Assembly (NCBI GenBank): GCA_037447655.1
Contig: JBBHKE010001378.1
Span: forward strand, 724,038-767,053
Direction: 5' to 3'
Length of the DNA: 43,016 nucleotides
Source of the DNA: Zygnema cylindricum
Lineage: Eukaryota > Streptophyta > Zygnematophyceae > Zygnematales > Zygnemataceae
Numbering within the stretch: the stretch's first letter is position 1; the number at the start of each line of letters is the position of its first letter. Both the position numbers and the translations under genes were made by a program. Positions 9,501 through 19,868 of the stretch are shown piece after piece. The notes below the pieces were generated by a model that worked only from the letters and a program-made list of their open reading frames with translations, had not been told where the DNA came from and did not search any database.

Positions 9501-12414
9501 GTTTTTCCTCGCCTTTTTTTGAAGATTCCAGCAGGGAAGATGTTTTCAGGGTGAGACCATGGAATCTTGTTCATCTATTTTCTTTTCAATTCCAGTTCGT
9601 ATTGTTGTTTCTTCTGACCTCATTTGTCAATTTGGCTGAGCTGATGTAGAATTTTACATATGTCCATTTTTTTTTCAATACACTCGACCAGGCAATAAGT
9701 TTAATAAACACTGTTATAAGTGGTTTTTTTGGTGCTGCGTTAATTCCGTTGACTTAGAGTTAATGCTGTTTGTTTGTTTCTTTCCTTTTTCTGGGGGGAA
9801 ACAGAGATTCATGGCTTCGACCCAGCAAGTTCAGGCTCATAGATCACCTGCTCCCTTTGATCAAGTGAAGGTTCTCTTTATTTTAGGGGTTCAACAGTTT
9901 TATCCTCTTACTTCTTGGGATCCTACTTTTGCTGGTCAAAAGATCTCTTTCCAACAACTTAAAGCGCAAAGGGTAAGATTTGACAAAAAAAAAGTGTATC
10001 GGAAAAACACTCGTCACTTGAAAAGGTTGACACTTCCATGACGCAGGCAACTCGATGGCACTTATTTAAGTCCATAAGGAGGTTAGGAATGTTTAGGGTC
10101 CCTCAATGTTCACTCTTGACAGATGCAATTGGCACACGAATGAACTGATAAACACTTGTACTCGCTAACTTGGACTTATTTGCATGCCATTATCTTTTCT
10201 TCGGTTTTTTGCATATCTTTTCGGATATTTTTTTTTGCTTTGCAGTTTTCTGGTAGTTGATATCTTGATTGTTCTTTCTCTTTGTGTTAAGAGATAGATA
10301 GTGACGTTGATAACAGGCAACATTTGGTTCGTTTGGCATAACAAGTGTATTCAGAAACGCATGGATATGAGATTCACTGTCAGTATGGTTTGTTCCCACG
10401 GAGTTGACGTTTTCATATGATGCAAAAACGATCTCATGGACGATGTTTTTTTCCAGGTAAATAACCCGGACAAGACAATGCGGACAGAATTCAGTACAGT
10501 GCTTTCAGAAAGAGCTGTGAAAGCAATTGCCGCCAGATTTAGGAGTGTAAGCACTGTAGGAGTAAGGGTTAGTCGTGCCCGAGGCATTGACTTATACCTG
10601 AATGACCATGAGGTAAGTGGCTTCTTTTCCCCTGTTCTGGAAATCCACATTTGGACATATTGTATCTTAAAGATCCCTTCATTTTTTTATTTCTAGAATG
10701 TAGTACGCTTTACATCGCTATTAGAGTTAGTGAATTATTAGTGTTTAAGCGTATGTACTATTAACTACACTTAATCCTCTTTTTGCAGTTGTCTGTTGGG
10801 TTACGTATCCGTTTTGAAATCACGAGTGAAGCTCCTTTTCAAGATAATTGGCGTCGCTTATATCCCTTGAACATAAAAACGACAAATGCTCGCCCCTGTA
10901 TGTTTACTGTGATGAATCCTGCGGGGACACTCGATTTTAGGGTAGAGTTGGCGGCATGGTATCAGTTACGAACAGATGGAAAAGAAGAGTTCCAGTAAGT
11001 GGAGGTCTTTTAGCCGATTTGCTGATGCAATGGTTATGTTGATACTAAAGTTCTTCAAAGTTCTACCTGAGATGCAAAATTAAGTGTTTAGTGGAATTTT
11101 ACGAAAAGATTGCTGGGTACTGGCAGATTGTGTGATTGGTGTCTGGTTGAGAATGTATTCTTGGCTTGAAAGCATTCTCTACCAGATTGTTTGCTAAAAA
11201 CCCTAAAAGTGAGCTGAAAGAAACCTGTTATTCAGTTGTTGTTATTACCAAGACGAACCGAGCCAATCAATCGAAAGTTCCTAAGGGATTTTTGTTTATG
11301 TAATGGTTGTTGACATGTGCCTGACATCTTGCAAAGCAGTGATAACTGTGAATCGCTATTAGTGTCAAGAATAATTACAATGATGACTGTTTTAGTGTGT
11401 TAATAATTTTATTTCCAGTCCAAATGATGTGGATGACTGCGAACCGAAATAATTAATGTGTTAAGAAATAAATAATTCTTTTTGTTTACGCTATTTTGTG
11501 TTCAGCGTCGAAGAAAACTGGGATCGAAATATCTAATTGTCACTAATAGCGCTTTACGGTATATTTTTGTTCAGGGATGCTTGGAAAGTGGCTAGAGGCT
11601 GCCTTTGGAACTCACAGAGGCCGTCGGAGGTCAGGCTACCCTTTGACAGTCATGCACGCTTCACTGTAAGACGGGTAAAGTCCAAATTTTAAACCATTTT
11701 GTTGATTTTTTGCATGAGTTGCCCTAACAGTAAGTGCACTTAATAATTGCACTTTTAGTTGCAACTATTCGCATATGAAGTGTACTTTGTTGTTCCTCTG
11801 TCCATGTTTAATTTGCGGTTAAATTGTGCATCACATCATCAGTGACTTTGTTGACTGTTGCATCACCTTGCTTCCATTTAAGGTTAATGTGGAATGAAAG
11901 CTTTTCCCCCGAACACAAGAAGGACGGTATGTGAAATGAAATTTAAGGGTTGTGTTTTTTGTTTTAAGCTCTTCTAAATACAGGCAAAGCCTGATGCTCT
12001 TCATAAATCGAGCATGTATTTTTTCCTGAACTGTTCAAAGAGCCGCAGATGTTCTGTAAATTTTGTCATTTTCCCCAAATTCGACTTATTCAATGAACAA
12101 TATCAATGGAATTTAATCAGGTTTTGATGCAGTTGTGCAACCGTAATCTCTGACACTTAAGGTTCTTCTTTCTTGTCAACTTTTCATTGGGATTCTTCAA
12201 TTGTCCCTTTGACAAAAAACCTGTCTTCTGAGAATTTTGTGTTTTTTCCTACACGTGACCTTCATTAGATTTTGGTGTCCTTGTCACACAGGCTAAGTAC
12301 TGGGAGGATGTTACTCTCATGGGCCGATTACCGTGGGCAGAAGTACCAAATGAAAGACAGGAAACGGAGGGTTCAGAAGCTTCCCAAGGCATCGATACAG
12401 AGATAAAGTATTAA
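5921..12414 (+). CDS. KH-domain protein with N-terminal Cys cluster (11 exons)
   Basis: Proposed exons are 5921-6541, 7311-7427, 7928-8078, 8606-8720, 9281-9323, 9437-9550, 9805-9972, 10457-10612, 10789-10994, 11575-11665 and 12292-12414. Every donor begins GT and every acceptor ends AG, and the phases at all ten junctions agree. The total is 1905 bases: 634 codons and a TAA. A Cys-rich segment lies at about residues 87-130, and a KH RNA-binding domain at about 203-265. The GxxG loop reads G-S-K-C, which in known KH domains would weaken nucleic-acid binding. The remaining ~370 residues match nothing I recognise; the last 140 look like a compact globular domain rich in W, R and F. The role is therefore probably RNA-related and otherwise unknown. 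The least certain points are the start codon, the weak acceptor at 7927, and exon 10, whose donor could lie 9 bases later at 11675. Confidence 0.75.
6640..7300 (+). repeat. Two sets of imperfect direct repeats in KH-gene intron 1
   Basis: About 6645-6775 and 6970-7090 share GATTACTGC and AAAATTGTAC blocks, an approximate 120-base direct repeat. Further on, units near 6912, 7162, 7219 and 7276 repeat the string (T)TAGTAATGTATGATAA followed by GATGTT and a GACTTGGCAA/GACTTTGCAG string. The last unit supplies the acceptor of exon 2. Confidence 0.5.
7311..8078 (+). CDS. KH gene exons 2-3: KH domain split by an intron
   Basis: Exon 2 (7311-7427) supplies V-P-E-V-V-K-G-K-V-V-G-S-K-C-R-H-L followed by S-T-G-A-K. 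These are the first helix, GxxG loop and TGAK turn of a type I KH domain. Exon 3 (7928-8078) supplies V-L-G-S-A-T-S-V and the last helix, R-A-L-E-K-R-I. Joined in phase 0, EIK and VLGS form the usual last strand and turn, and this supports the splice choice. GSKC replaces GxxG. The intron acceptor at 7927 lacks a good pyrimidine tract. Confidence 0.78.
8606..9972 (+). CDS. KH gene exons 4-7
   Basis: Exons are 8606-8720, 9281-9323, 9437-9550 and 9805-9972. Exon 4 begins in the phase left by exon 3 and reads from S-M-E-F-V-L-S-K. Exon 5 is only 43 bases, Arg/Lys-rich, and its donor GTTGTT is weak. Exon 6 is Ser/Asp-rich and looks like a flexible linker. Exon 7 runs into F-I-L-G-V-Q-Q-F-Y-P-L-T-S-W, which looks like a folded segment. 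No family was recognised. The acceptor of exon 7 has a run of G beside the AG and is the least typical. Confidence 0.65.
10457..12414 (+). CDS. KH gene exons 8-11: C-terminal domain
   Basis: Exons are 10457-10612, 10789-10994, 11575-11665 and 12292-12414. The acceptors after TTTTTTTCCAG and CTTTTTGCAG and the donors GTAAGT are strong. The protein reads through a basic helix (R-A-V-K-A-I-A-A-R-F-R), then G-L-R-I-R-F-E-I-T and R-V-E-L-A-A-W-Y-Q-L. It ends with an acidic tail and TAA at 12412. The alternating hydrophobic pattern suggests beta strands. The family is unknown to me. Intron 9 carries a transposable element (F2). Confidence 0.75.
11354..11551. mobile_element. F2: CGCTATTAGTG-ended miniature element in intron 9
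   Basis: The ends are CGCTATTAGTG and CACTAATAGCG, as in F1 at 5434-5606. It lies wholly inside the intron between exons 9 and 10 and ends about 23 bases before the acceptor at 11574. A matching target duplication is not obvious. Confidence 0.6.
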
Positions 12415-12697
12415 CCCAACCCTTTTATGGAGCATTCTTCACAAATACTCTCTCCGCTGCTTGTGAGAAGCACAGAAGTAGCAAATATTTAAAGTGTATT
12501 TGCAACTGTTTTTGCAACAGCAAGAGGGTCTCCATGATGGCAAGAGAGTCACTTTTTAGTGTGTTTCTTGTTTTTCTCCTTGTTAAGATTGTTTTAAATG
12601 TGTATATGTGTCGTGTAACTGTAATACACCCGTTAATCTATGATGCATTTGTTTCGCATGTTTAAGGTTGTATTAATATGTATGCGTGTTAATCTGT

Positions 12698-12703
12698 AAT
12701 AAA
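12698..12703 (+). terminator. Poly(A) signal of the KH-domain gene
   Basis: AATAAA lies about 285 bases after the stop codon, in a T/G-rich stretch typical of a 3' UTR. No other canonical signal lies closer. Confidence 0.45.
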
Positions 12704-12715
12704 CTCCTAGTGTTA

Positions 12716-12864
12716 CTATATATACAAGTATACATTTACATATATAGAGAGGATACACAGACACAAGTATATATATATGAATATGCACTTGTACATACAT
12801 ACATGTATATATTCATACACATATATGCATGCATATATACATACATACATACGTACGTATATAC
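12716..12864. repeat. TA/CA-type microsatellite
   Basis: Alternating purine-pyrimidine sequence (ATATATAC, CATACATA and TATATGCATG motifs). It is interrupted by the element at 12865-13699 and resumes at 13700-13812, so both are one locus split by that insertion. Confidence 0.85.
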
Positions 12865-12985
12865 TAGTGTTGGGTATCGGGTAAATTCATATCGCGATAA
12901 TCTCGATATTCGATATATCGAATATCGATCGAGCAGGATCCTCGATATATCGTACCGAGACCAACATAAATTATCGCGATATATA

Positions 12986-13028
<43 letters not shown>

Positions 13029-13699
13029 TATGTTATTTTAGCGAAAAAGTCAAATTGTCTAATACGCCACGTACGCCGTGATTTTCGTTCCGTGACTTAA
13101 AGGTAGACACCGCAAAATGTAACCGACAAAAAAGTACTAATTCTGAAATTGTAATGATTAATTATTTGGGGTATGGTTACACGAGGAGGTCTCTGTAATA
13201 GTACGGACAGCAAAATTTATGTATTACAGAGGCCTCGGGTACATCGCGTATCTTTTGTCAAAAAGTTTTACATACGTGTTCTGATATGAGTGGTTCTACG
13301 TAAGCTGACTACCAAATCTCAAAAATCATCGAATATCTGGAAACCGACCTTTTTCGTCTGGAAAATCGTACCTGCATATGACGTACGTGTACTTCACAAG
13401 TGTACCTCGTCAATGTACCTCAGAGATCTCCTTCACTCTGCTGACTTTCAGGAAAAAACCGTATTTCTTTCCGGCAAAGATTTTACAGTCACTTTGTCCG
13501 AAGTCACGAGACTTTGAAAACCTGTGGGATTTTTTTTTTTTAGTTTTTTTATAACCTTCGATATATCGACGATACGATATATCGGCGATATATCGCGATA
13601 ATTTGACATTCGATATATCGAAGCGATATATCGATTATCGGGTACCTGAAATTCGATATATATCGAATATCGGCAAACGGTCCTCGATACCCAACACTA
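12865..13699 (+). mobile_element. P1: complete TAGTGTTGGGTATCG hAT-like element (835 bp)
   Basis: It starts TAGTGTTGGGTATCG and ends CGATACCCAACACTA. Flanks are GTATATAC on both sides (12857-12864 and 13700-13707), an 8-bp duplication as made by hAT transposases. Because that octamer is itself palindromic, it could instead extend the inverted repeat. The arms consist of phased CGATATATCG palindromes. The middle holds a 30-plus T-run (12989-13022) and non-coding sequence. No transposase is present. Confidence 0.8.
12989..13022 (+). repeat. Poly-T run
   Basis: More than 30 consecutive T lie inside P1. On the other strand this is a poly-A tract, but no retroposed body adjoins it. Its length is likely unreliable. 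Confidence 0.85.
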
Positions 13700-13811
13700 G
13701 TATATACACATGTGCATGCATGCATACATGCATATATATATTTACAATTATTTATATATATACATATACATATACATATACATCTAAATATAAATATAAA
13801 TAAAATATATA

Positions 13812-14130
13812 TAGTGTTGTGTATCGAAGGCTCCTTGCCGATGTTTGATATGTACCTAATTTTAGGTACCCAATAATCGATGTATCTCTTCAATATATCG
13901 AGCAGCTCAATATCACAATATTTAAGCGATATATCGGCCGATAATCCAATATATTTCTACCGCGATATATCGAAGTTGACGCTAGGTCATTTTTATTTCA
14001 GAAGCCCCCCCCCCCTCCGTGGCGCGCCCTCAGTGGGGGGGGAGACTGTACAATTTATTGTACGGTTTTCCGTACAATTCTGTGTACAATTTCCGTACTA
14101 TTCAATATTGAGCCCTCTGACCGGTCGATA
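13812..14130 (+). mobile_element. P2: partial TAGTGTTG-type element
   Basis: It starts TAGTGTTGTGTATCG, aligning with the reverse complement of the right end of P1 through GGTACC and the CGATATATCG array. It then holds a C-run / G-run hairpin (14003-14042) and GTAC-rich sequence. The far end is not clear and dissolves into a TA microsatellite at about 14140. Confidence 0.6.
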
Positions 14131-14139
14131 TTCGATATA

Positions 14140-14140
14140 G

Positions 14141-14173
<33 letters not shown>
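14140..14173. repeat. (TA)n microsatellite
   Basis: A perfect TA run of about 30 bases following P2. Confidence 0.9.
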
Positions 14174-14176
<3 letters not shown>

Positions 14177-15480
14177 TGTGCGTATGTGTGGGTTTCATAG
14201 TCATAATAAACTGCTAAAACTGTGTGGCATCTGTTGGTGGGCCTGGTACAGAAGTGGATGTGACCTTCGTCTTGTGGTCACCAAATCGATTGAGAAGAGG
14301 AGGATATGTTACGCTGTGACAGGATGTTGTCCTCAAATGGAAGGATCTCGCGGTCCTGTCAACCTTATGGAAAGGGAGTTAGCTACAGTCTTTAAATTTT
14401 GTAGTGACACGTGTAACTCGACCATTTAATATTTATTTATCTTTATTACAGCAAATCTTAACGCAGAAAATTGTCATTTTTTTGCTCCACCGATCGGTTG
14501 GGAATCTGTGCCTTGGGATTTTTCTTAAATTGGCGTCAATTTTTCTCGCAGCTTTTTTGTCTTCTTGTGCTCTCTGTTTTCCTAGTCTATGAAAGGTTAG
14601 TATTGTAGGAATGACGACAGAAAAGTAGATAACTTCACTTTTTGTTATCTTCCACCTATCTGTCATTCTGAAACGAGGTCACTCCTAGGTCATTGGCTGC
14701 CATCTAGTTGGTTTCTGTTACTGTTTTCCGTTTCCCGTTCTCTGTTTAGTTTGGATCAGGTGCTTTGGTTGACGATCCAGTTTCCTTCAAAGGGTTTGTA
14801 TTGTTATACAGCAAGTATTCCCTTGCATACCTTTTAAGGTACAAATAGTGAAGTAAAAAGTGTACCTCCATTACAAGGTGCATTATAGTAATTTTTATCA
14901 TACTGAAAAATGACTTGAATGTAGCACAAAATTCTGTCATGTTTTGGTACAGATTTTATTCAATATGATTATGTCAGTGCTGTTAATGATTTTTAAATTT
15001 GTCTCGTCGGGTGTGAAAGTGGATTTGTATGGCCCTCCGAAAGAAAGTATGTTTTGAAATTATACATTAATTATGAATTTATTATGCATTTGTTAAAATT
15101 TTGTTCTATATAAGGCCAAACATCAGTAATGTTAATTTCCATATTCCAATGTAGGAGTTTTGCAGGTGGTCTGGTTATTTTGTCATTGCCTCATTGGTCA
15201 TTTACCTCATCCAGACTCTCCCTCCCAACTCTACCTTTGTAAACTCTCTGTCAGTCAATAATGATTGCCTACCGGCTATTGTCAACGATATTTTTGGTGC
15301 AAATTCTTTGTTGTGAATTTAGTCCCACATCTTGTATTCAGGGATCTCTTCCCATTTCCATGAGAGAAGAGGCTGGTTCAATGTCTATAGCGCGAGTGAA
15401 GGCTGTTGCATGTTTGAGGAGTTGGTATTTTACTGCCTCTTACTCGTCTTTGAAATGAAAAACCCATAGAAAAAAATAAA
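14174..15480. other. No supported feature
   Basis: T-rich sequence with scattered short open frames. Parts (14220-14430 and 15250-15460) have coding-like composition on the + strand but no start, splice frame or family match. It may belong to the decayed coding stretch that follows. Confidence 0.3.
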
Positions 15481-15489
15481 AAATCTCTT

Positions 15490-16270
15490 GTTCTTAATCA
15501 CACCATTGCTCTTGTTTCGGATGGTGTCTCCTCTTTCCAGCGACTTCTTTTGGAAATGGTCAGTTCTATTCCTCCCATTGCCATAGGAAATATGTCGGTT
15601 ATGACCATCTTCGAGATGAAGCCAGTTACATATATCTAATATTCATTTTTTAAGAAAGTTGTTGCCATCACTATTTGAAAACCTCCAGATGCTTCCCCCT
15701 TAACTCTTCTTCCGCTTGATTTCTCTTCTATGGAGCTCTACACCGCTCATCGTAATATGTATTTTTTTATTTTTTCTTCAGGGTTGTTGTTTGTGAACCC
15801 TCCATCGGTTAAAATTATGGGTCAAGCTGCAAGATATGGGTCAGAGACTTTTTAGGGTTTTTTTTTTTTTTTTAAGGGTCGGCAACTTGGAGTGACTATG
15901 TGTGACGATGTTAAGGACAAGGAGTGGGATTTTGCTCACCATGATGCTATGGATGATTTTATTCCAATGGCCTGTTGTACTTTTGGTTGTTTGGAGTTGC
16001 TTAGGACGAGTTTCTCAGTACTTTTGGTTCGTGACCGTGAGTTCCTCCATACTTTGGAGTAGAGGAGCTCTGGGAGCCTTCCCTCAGTCCCACGGCTTTT
16101 CATAGTCAGCGTTTATCTTTTGCTTTAAAACGTGTACAAGCTTTTTTATCCTTATTTAAGCTTTCCTCATCTGAATCATCGCCATCTTCTGGTCCCCCCT
16201 CGACGTGCTTCACCTGGATTGGAGGATTTACGAGGTGTATCTCCTTCAAAAAAAAATGGTTACTTACGGC
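15490..16270 (+). pseudogene. Decayed coding-like stretch, unidentified
   Basis: One frame reads L-N-H-T-I-A-L-V-S-D-G-V-S-S-F-Q-R-L-L-L from about 15493 and continues to a TAA near 15640. After 15875 another frame reads C-D-D-V-K-D-K-E-W-D-F-A-H-H-D-A-M-D-D-F before a TAG. Composition is protein-like, but stops and frame changes interrupt it. A degenerate LINE or retrogene is possible; nothing decisive such as a reverse transcriptase box is visible. Confidence 0.25.
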
Positions 16271-16879
16271 TTGGATTGGTTGTTCTTAGGGCTTGATGCT
16301 TAAGTTTTTGTTTTTGCTTTTGTGCTCGTTCCACTTTTCTATGTCGGTTATGGATACACTTTTTTCTCTTACACATTCTTTAATTTGCCTTTTTCATGTG
16401 ATAGTTTTCTTTCGGCATAAGTTATTTTTTAACTTTGTTTATTTCCGAGTGCATGTTTTTTTCAGTTTCGTTTTGGTTTCTCTTTTCTTTTGTTTCTATT
16501 TAGTTAAGTGGTGTCCCATTACCCATTCTTGTTAAAGTTCATTACTATTATATTACATATGGATGAAGAGAAAAAGAGTAAGCAGTTACAACCAATTTTA
16601 AGAGTGTCGAAATAATTGACTGCGTTTTTTGTTACATAGAGATCACGGTGCAGTTTCAGTTCACATCTGGATATCTATTCTGTCATCCACCTTCAGCTTA
16701 TCCTTTTTCGTTGTCATTGGGTTCTGCAGTGCTTTTGGCTTTTTGATAGTGTGACATTTTTCATTTTCATGTTTCATTTTTTATTCATTTCATGTATAAT
16801 CAGATGAATTTTACCTTCACGCTTTTCCAAAAAAAAAGCCTATTATTAAAGGGAGGCACGACAGAAAGAAAGAGAGAGA
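16271..16879. other. T-rich sequence without supported gene
   Basis: Long T and TTC runs produce hydrophobic phantom frames on the + strand. I see nothing functional here. It lies beyond the presumed poly(A) site of the minus-strand gene. Confidence 0.4.
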
Positions 16880-16892
16880 AAAAAAAAACATT

Positions 16893-16898
16893 TTTATT
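16893..16898 (-). terminator. Poly(A) signal for a minus-strand transcript
   Basis: On the minus strand this reads CAATAAAAATG followed by a T-run, a canonical AATAAA. It lies downstream of the candidate minus-strand exons at 17642-19181. Confidence 0.4.
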
Positions 16899-17641
16899 GA
16901 ATGTTGCAAAATACTCAACCAACATACTATCATCATAAGCCAAATTTTCAACGAAGCGTTAAATCTTACTACCGTTCTTTCCAAGATCTGTACAATCTCC
17001 TGCCGGAACCCTAACGCACATGAATATGCGTACCACAAAACTATACATAAAGTAATCCAGCTCCCAAAGAAAACAGGAAATATCTTTATAATTACAAGAT
17101 ATCTTTGGAAATTACTACCACTAACTTATTTCCCTTTGAGTTAAGGAAAACGAGAGACTTCTTTACAGTACTCGCAAATTACTGTAGACAACTGTATTAT
17201 ACTTTCGTCAATTCCACGACTTCTGCACTCAAGGAATCAGAATTTGTTTTGAGTTAATATCGCAAACCAGGATAAAACAAAACATAAAATTAAAAAAACA
17301 ACGTCAGTTGCAGTGAGAGAGATCACTTCAGCACAACGAGGAAAATACTGAACAATAAAACATCACAAAATACAATACATTTGGTTGGAAGTCCTTACGA
17401 TTTCTGCACATGAACTAATAAAGTCTATAATCACAGAAAACATATGTACATTTCCGGCCTCCATGAAAATCCATTTTACTCCATACACGCTATTTACAAA
17501 CTATTATCCCAATACTCGCATCAAAAACTAACCTTAAAATAAAGAAGACGACAATGGAGAGCGGATATTTCTTAAGACATGCGGACCTTCTAGTTCCCCT
17601 ACATCAGGCCTGGGACAACCCATTGTTGCTGTGTGAAAATA
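16899..17641 (-). other. Possible 3' untranslated region of minus-strand gene
   Basis: AT-rich, without repeat ends or convincing exons. It lies between the last candidate coding exon and the poly(A) signal. Whether further small exons lie here cannot be judged by eye. Confidence 0.3.
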
Positions 17642-19181
17642 CTAGTGTAAATGCGGAATAAGAAGGTATAATAATAATTTAGTGTCAGGAGATGTGGCAA
17701 CTTGTAGTCTCACTCCCTTATTAACACTACTGTGAAATCTCTGGTAAAAAAAAACTGTTACCGAATTAGTGTTATTAACATTAGTAGCGATCGGCATTGT
17801 ACCAGAGGGTACATATATGTTTCGATTCTTCATTTGCTTTACCTTCTGAAGATGATTCTCTCTTCGTTAGTCTTACTGTCTCACCTTCTGCTTGGCGAGA
17901 CACAATCTTAGCTGTTGCTCCAAATGGCCACAGTTTTTCTTTCCTGATTGCATGCACTCCCATAGAGGTGCACAGTCACAATCCTCACCAAGGCTGCCGG
18001 CTTCTGAAAAATAGCAATAACAAGAAAAACAACAGTAAAGATTCTGAACATCTAGAAAAAAAAATAACGAAGTAGTAAATCCATGAATATGAAAAACAAC
18101 AATAAAGATTCTGTACATCTGAAAAAAAAAATAACATCAACAACAACAAAAAAACCATACATCTCAAAAACAACAATGATAACAACAACAACTATAAAAA
18201 AAAAAACCGTAAATCTTACAAACAAGAACAACAGCAACAATAAAAGAAAAATCTGTAAGTCTAAAATAATTTCTACAAGGTACAACTAACTTTCTTTCCA
18301 GTTTCAAAAAAAAATAGAAACAATGTCAATTATTACAATAAAAAAAGAATGACAAAAACTAAAATATTTAAAGTCAGCAACGATTTCTGCAAGGATCTAT
18401 AATTAGCGTCTACTCCCTAGTCTCCAGAGGCTCCTTATGTAAACTCATTAAAATCAATTAATCCAGAGAAAAAAAAAATGGAACAATATCAGTGCCTACC
18501 AAAAATTATTTCATAAGAGATATGGTTGCTGGCAATTAAAACAAGACTGTACGGAGCTTTACTATTCATTCTCCTAATAAAGACAGTTGACTCTGACGAA
18601 CGTCCCTCTCCCTCGCATTCCCTTCCCTTCTCCCTCTCCTCCTCCCTCTGCCCCCTCCCTCTTCTCTACCTCTCCCCTCTCCCTGAGTTTACTCTTTTCA
18701 CGGAAAACTTAAACAATAATTTTAACTCTTCAAGAGGTAGCCAACCTCAACAATCAAAAGAACTGTCTCCCTATAATTTTGATAGCTTTAAACATAAAAA
18801 AAAAGACAAAAAAATAATTGAAAAATAAATTCACTACTTGCATTGCACTGCTTTTTCATACAAACCAAACTGGAGCTGTATCATTTAACAAAAATCTCAA
18901 TAATGTTGAAGAATGAAGAAAATAAATGATAATAACAAAATAACAAAATAAAAGCCTACAATATACGTCAGCGAGTACAAAAGCTTCTTCCCAGACATCA
19001 CCTTCTTGCTTTAAAGATGAATCACTTCCATTCAACTGCTCACGACTAGCAGATTGCTGAAACAACCGAGATGCACCAAATATAGTAATACCACCGACAG
19101 CAGTTACAGCAAGTCCAGTCAATAACGACTATTGGCTTTCCTTTGAGCAGGAAAAGCAATACGACCAAGGAAAGAAGCCAT
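17642..19181 (-). CDS. Candidate gene: membrane-helix and CX9C-like small protein
   Basis: At least three candidate exons lie on the minus strand: about 18967-19129 (possibly from ATG 19181), 17885-18003 and 17642-17740. The first encodes a glycine-rich hydrophobic helix (T-G-L-A-V-T-A-V-G-G-I-T-I-F-G-A). The second lies between a good acceptor (TATTTTTCAG) and a donor (GTGAGA) and encodes six cysteines, including a CX9C pair. The third starts after TTTTTTTTTACCAG and ends in TAG. The phases between exons 1 and 2 do not fit directly, so either an exon is missing or the gene is damaged. A helix followed by a CX9C motif would suit a mitochondrial intermembrane-space protein, but that is inference. 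Confidence 0.35.
17885..18003 (-). CDS. Exon with CX9C-like cysteine motif
   Basis: In the frame E-A-G-S-L-G-E-D the exon reads C-D-C-A-P-L-W-E-C, then C-M-Q-S-G-K-K-N-C, then C-G-H-L-E-Q-Q-L-R-L-C. The last pair is a CX9C with Leu spaced as in the helical hairpins of CHCH proteins; the first pair is not exactly CX9C. The exon borders are good splice consensus sequences. A coincidental frame is possible. Confidence 0.4.
18010..18170. repeat. A-rich tandem repeat, ~65-base unit, two copies
   Basis: AAAAACAACAGTAAAGATTC and AAAAACAACAATAAAGATTC units follow each other, each trailed by CATCTGAAAAAAAAAATAAC-type sequence. On the minus strand this lies just upstream of the CX9C exon and makes its intron T-rich. 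Confidence 0.6.
18601..18684 (+). repeat. Pure pyrimidine tract
   Basis: Some 80 bases of CCCTCT/CTTCC-type sequence with only isolated purines, of the kind that can form triplex (H-DNA). It lies in the presumed intron of the minus-strand candidate gene. Confidence 0.7.
18967..19181 (-). CDS. Candidate first exon with hydrophobic helix; apparent frameshift
   Basis: ATG at 19181 starts M-A-S-F-L-G-R-I-A-F-P-A-Q-R-K-A-N-S-R, an Arg-rich, acid-free stretch typical of a mitochondrial presequence, and meets TGA at 19121-19119. The overlapping frame reads L-L-T-G-L-A-V-T-A-V-G-G-I-T-I-F-G-A-S-R and stays open to 18967. A single-base shift near 19125 would join them. Alternatively the exon starts after the AG at 19130-19129 and the ATG stretch is chance. 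Donor candidate: GTATAT at 18966. Confidence 0.35.
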
Positions 19182-19868
19182 CACCAAGGAAACTTAAAAA
19201 CAATAACAAAGTCACAAATGTTATACAAGTCTAAAAGGAAAAAAAAGGTGAAGACAGTCACGATAATCCTTAAGAGAGCTGATAATCTTGCTGTGCCTTC
19301 GAGAGCAGTTTTATATATTCACAGTAAGAATTGCAAAAAATAGGAAGATAAGAAAGAGGCTGTGGAAGTAGAATACACAATTTGAAAAACCGAAACTGAC
19401 TTAGTAATATTCTTTTTTTTATATGCCTTTATATCATTGCTACAGTAGTTATGCAATCCTGCAATTGTATGCTATCCTGCAATTCTGCTCCTGCTCTGGA
19501 TGAATTGTCTCCTGCTTCTTACAGGAGCAGCTGTAGCATTCCTTAAATGCCTCCGCATTATACGGCGAAAATCGCAAGCGTCCGATCAGTTAAATTCAAG
19601 CAGTATCCACGCTGTTACTCACCAGCAGCCTTTTTAATTTTCGCTGTAGCTGCTACTGGTTAAAGATTTGTAGCCGAGTCTTACTTCGCCAAGTCAGCGT
19701 CGGAACGACCGCCAACTCAGCTTGACCAAAATGCAAGGGAGCCTCCGTACGTCCTTTATGATATTTTGACGGTTTCGTACAGCCGTTAGCTGTCACATCC
19801 GGCAGGGCTGCAATCATGCGGTGCGTTACTGTAGTTTTAAAGTGCGAAAAATGAGGGCGTATTGCCGT
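19182..19868. other. Intergenic sequence leading into the tandem duplication
   Basis: No gene was recognised. From about 19832 (TAGTTTTAAAGTGCGAAAAA) it is homologous to 24937 onward, which marks the visible left edge of the duplicated unit. Confidence 0.4.

Noticed and set aside
16293-16535. An 80-codon Phe-rich membrane protein on the + strand
   Set aside because: It arises from T-rich DNA. There is no splice or promoter context, and similar phantom frames occur throughout this stretch.
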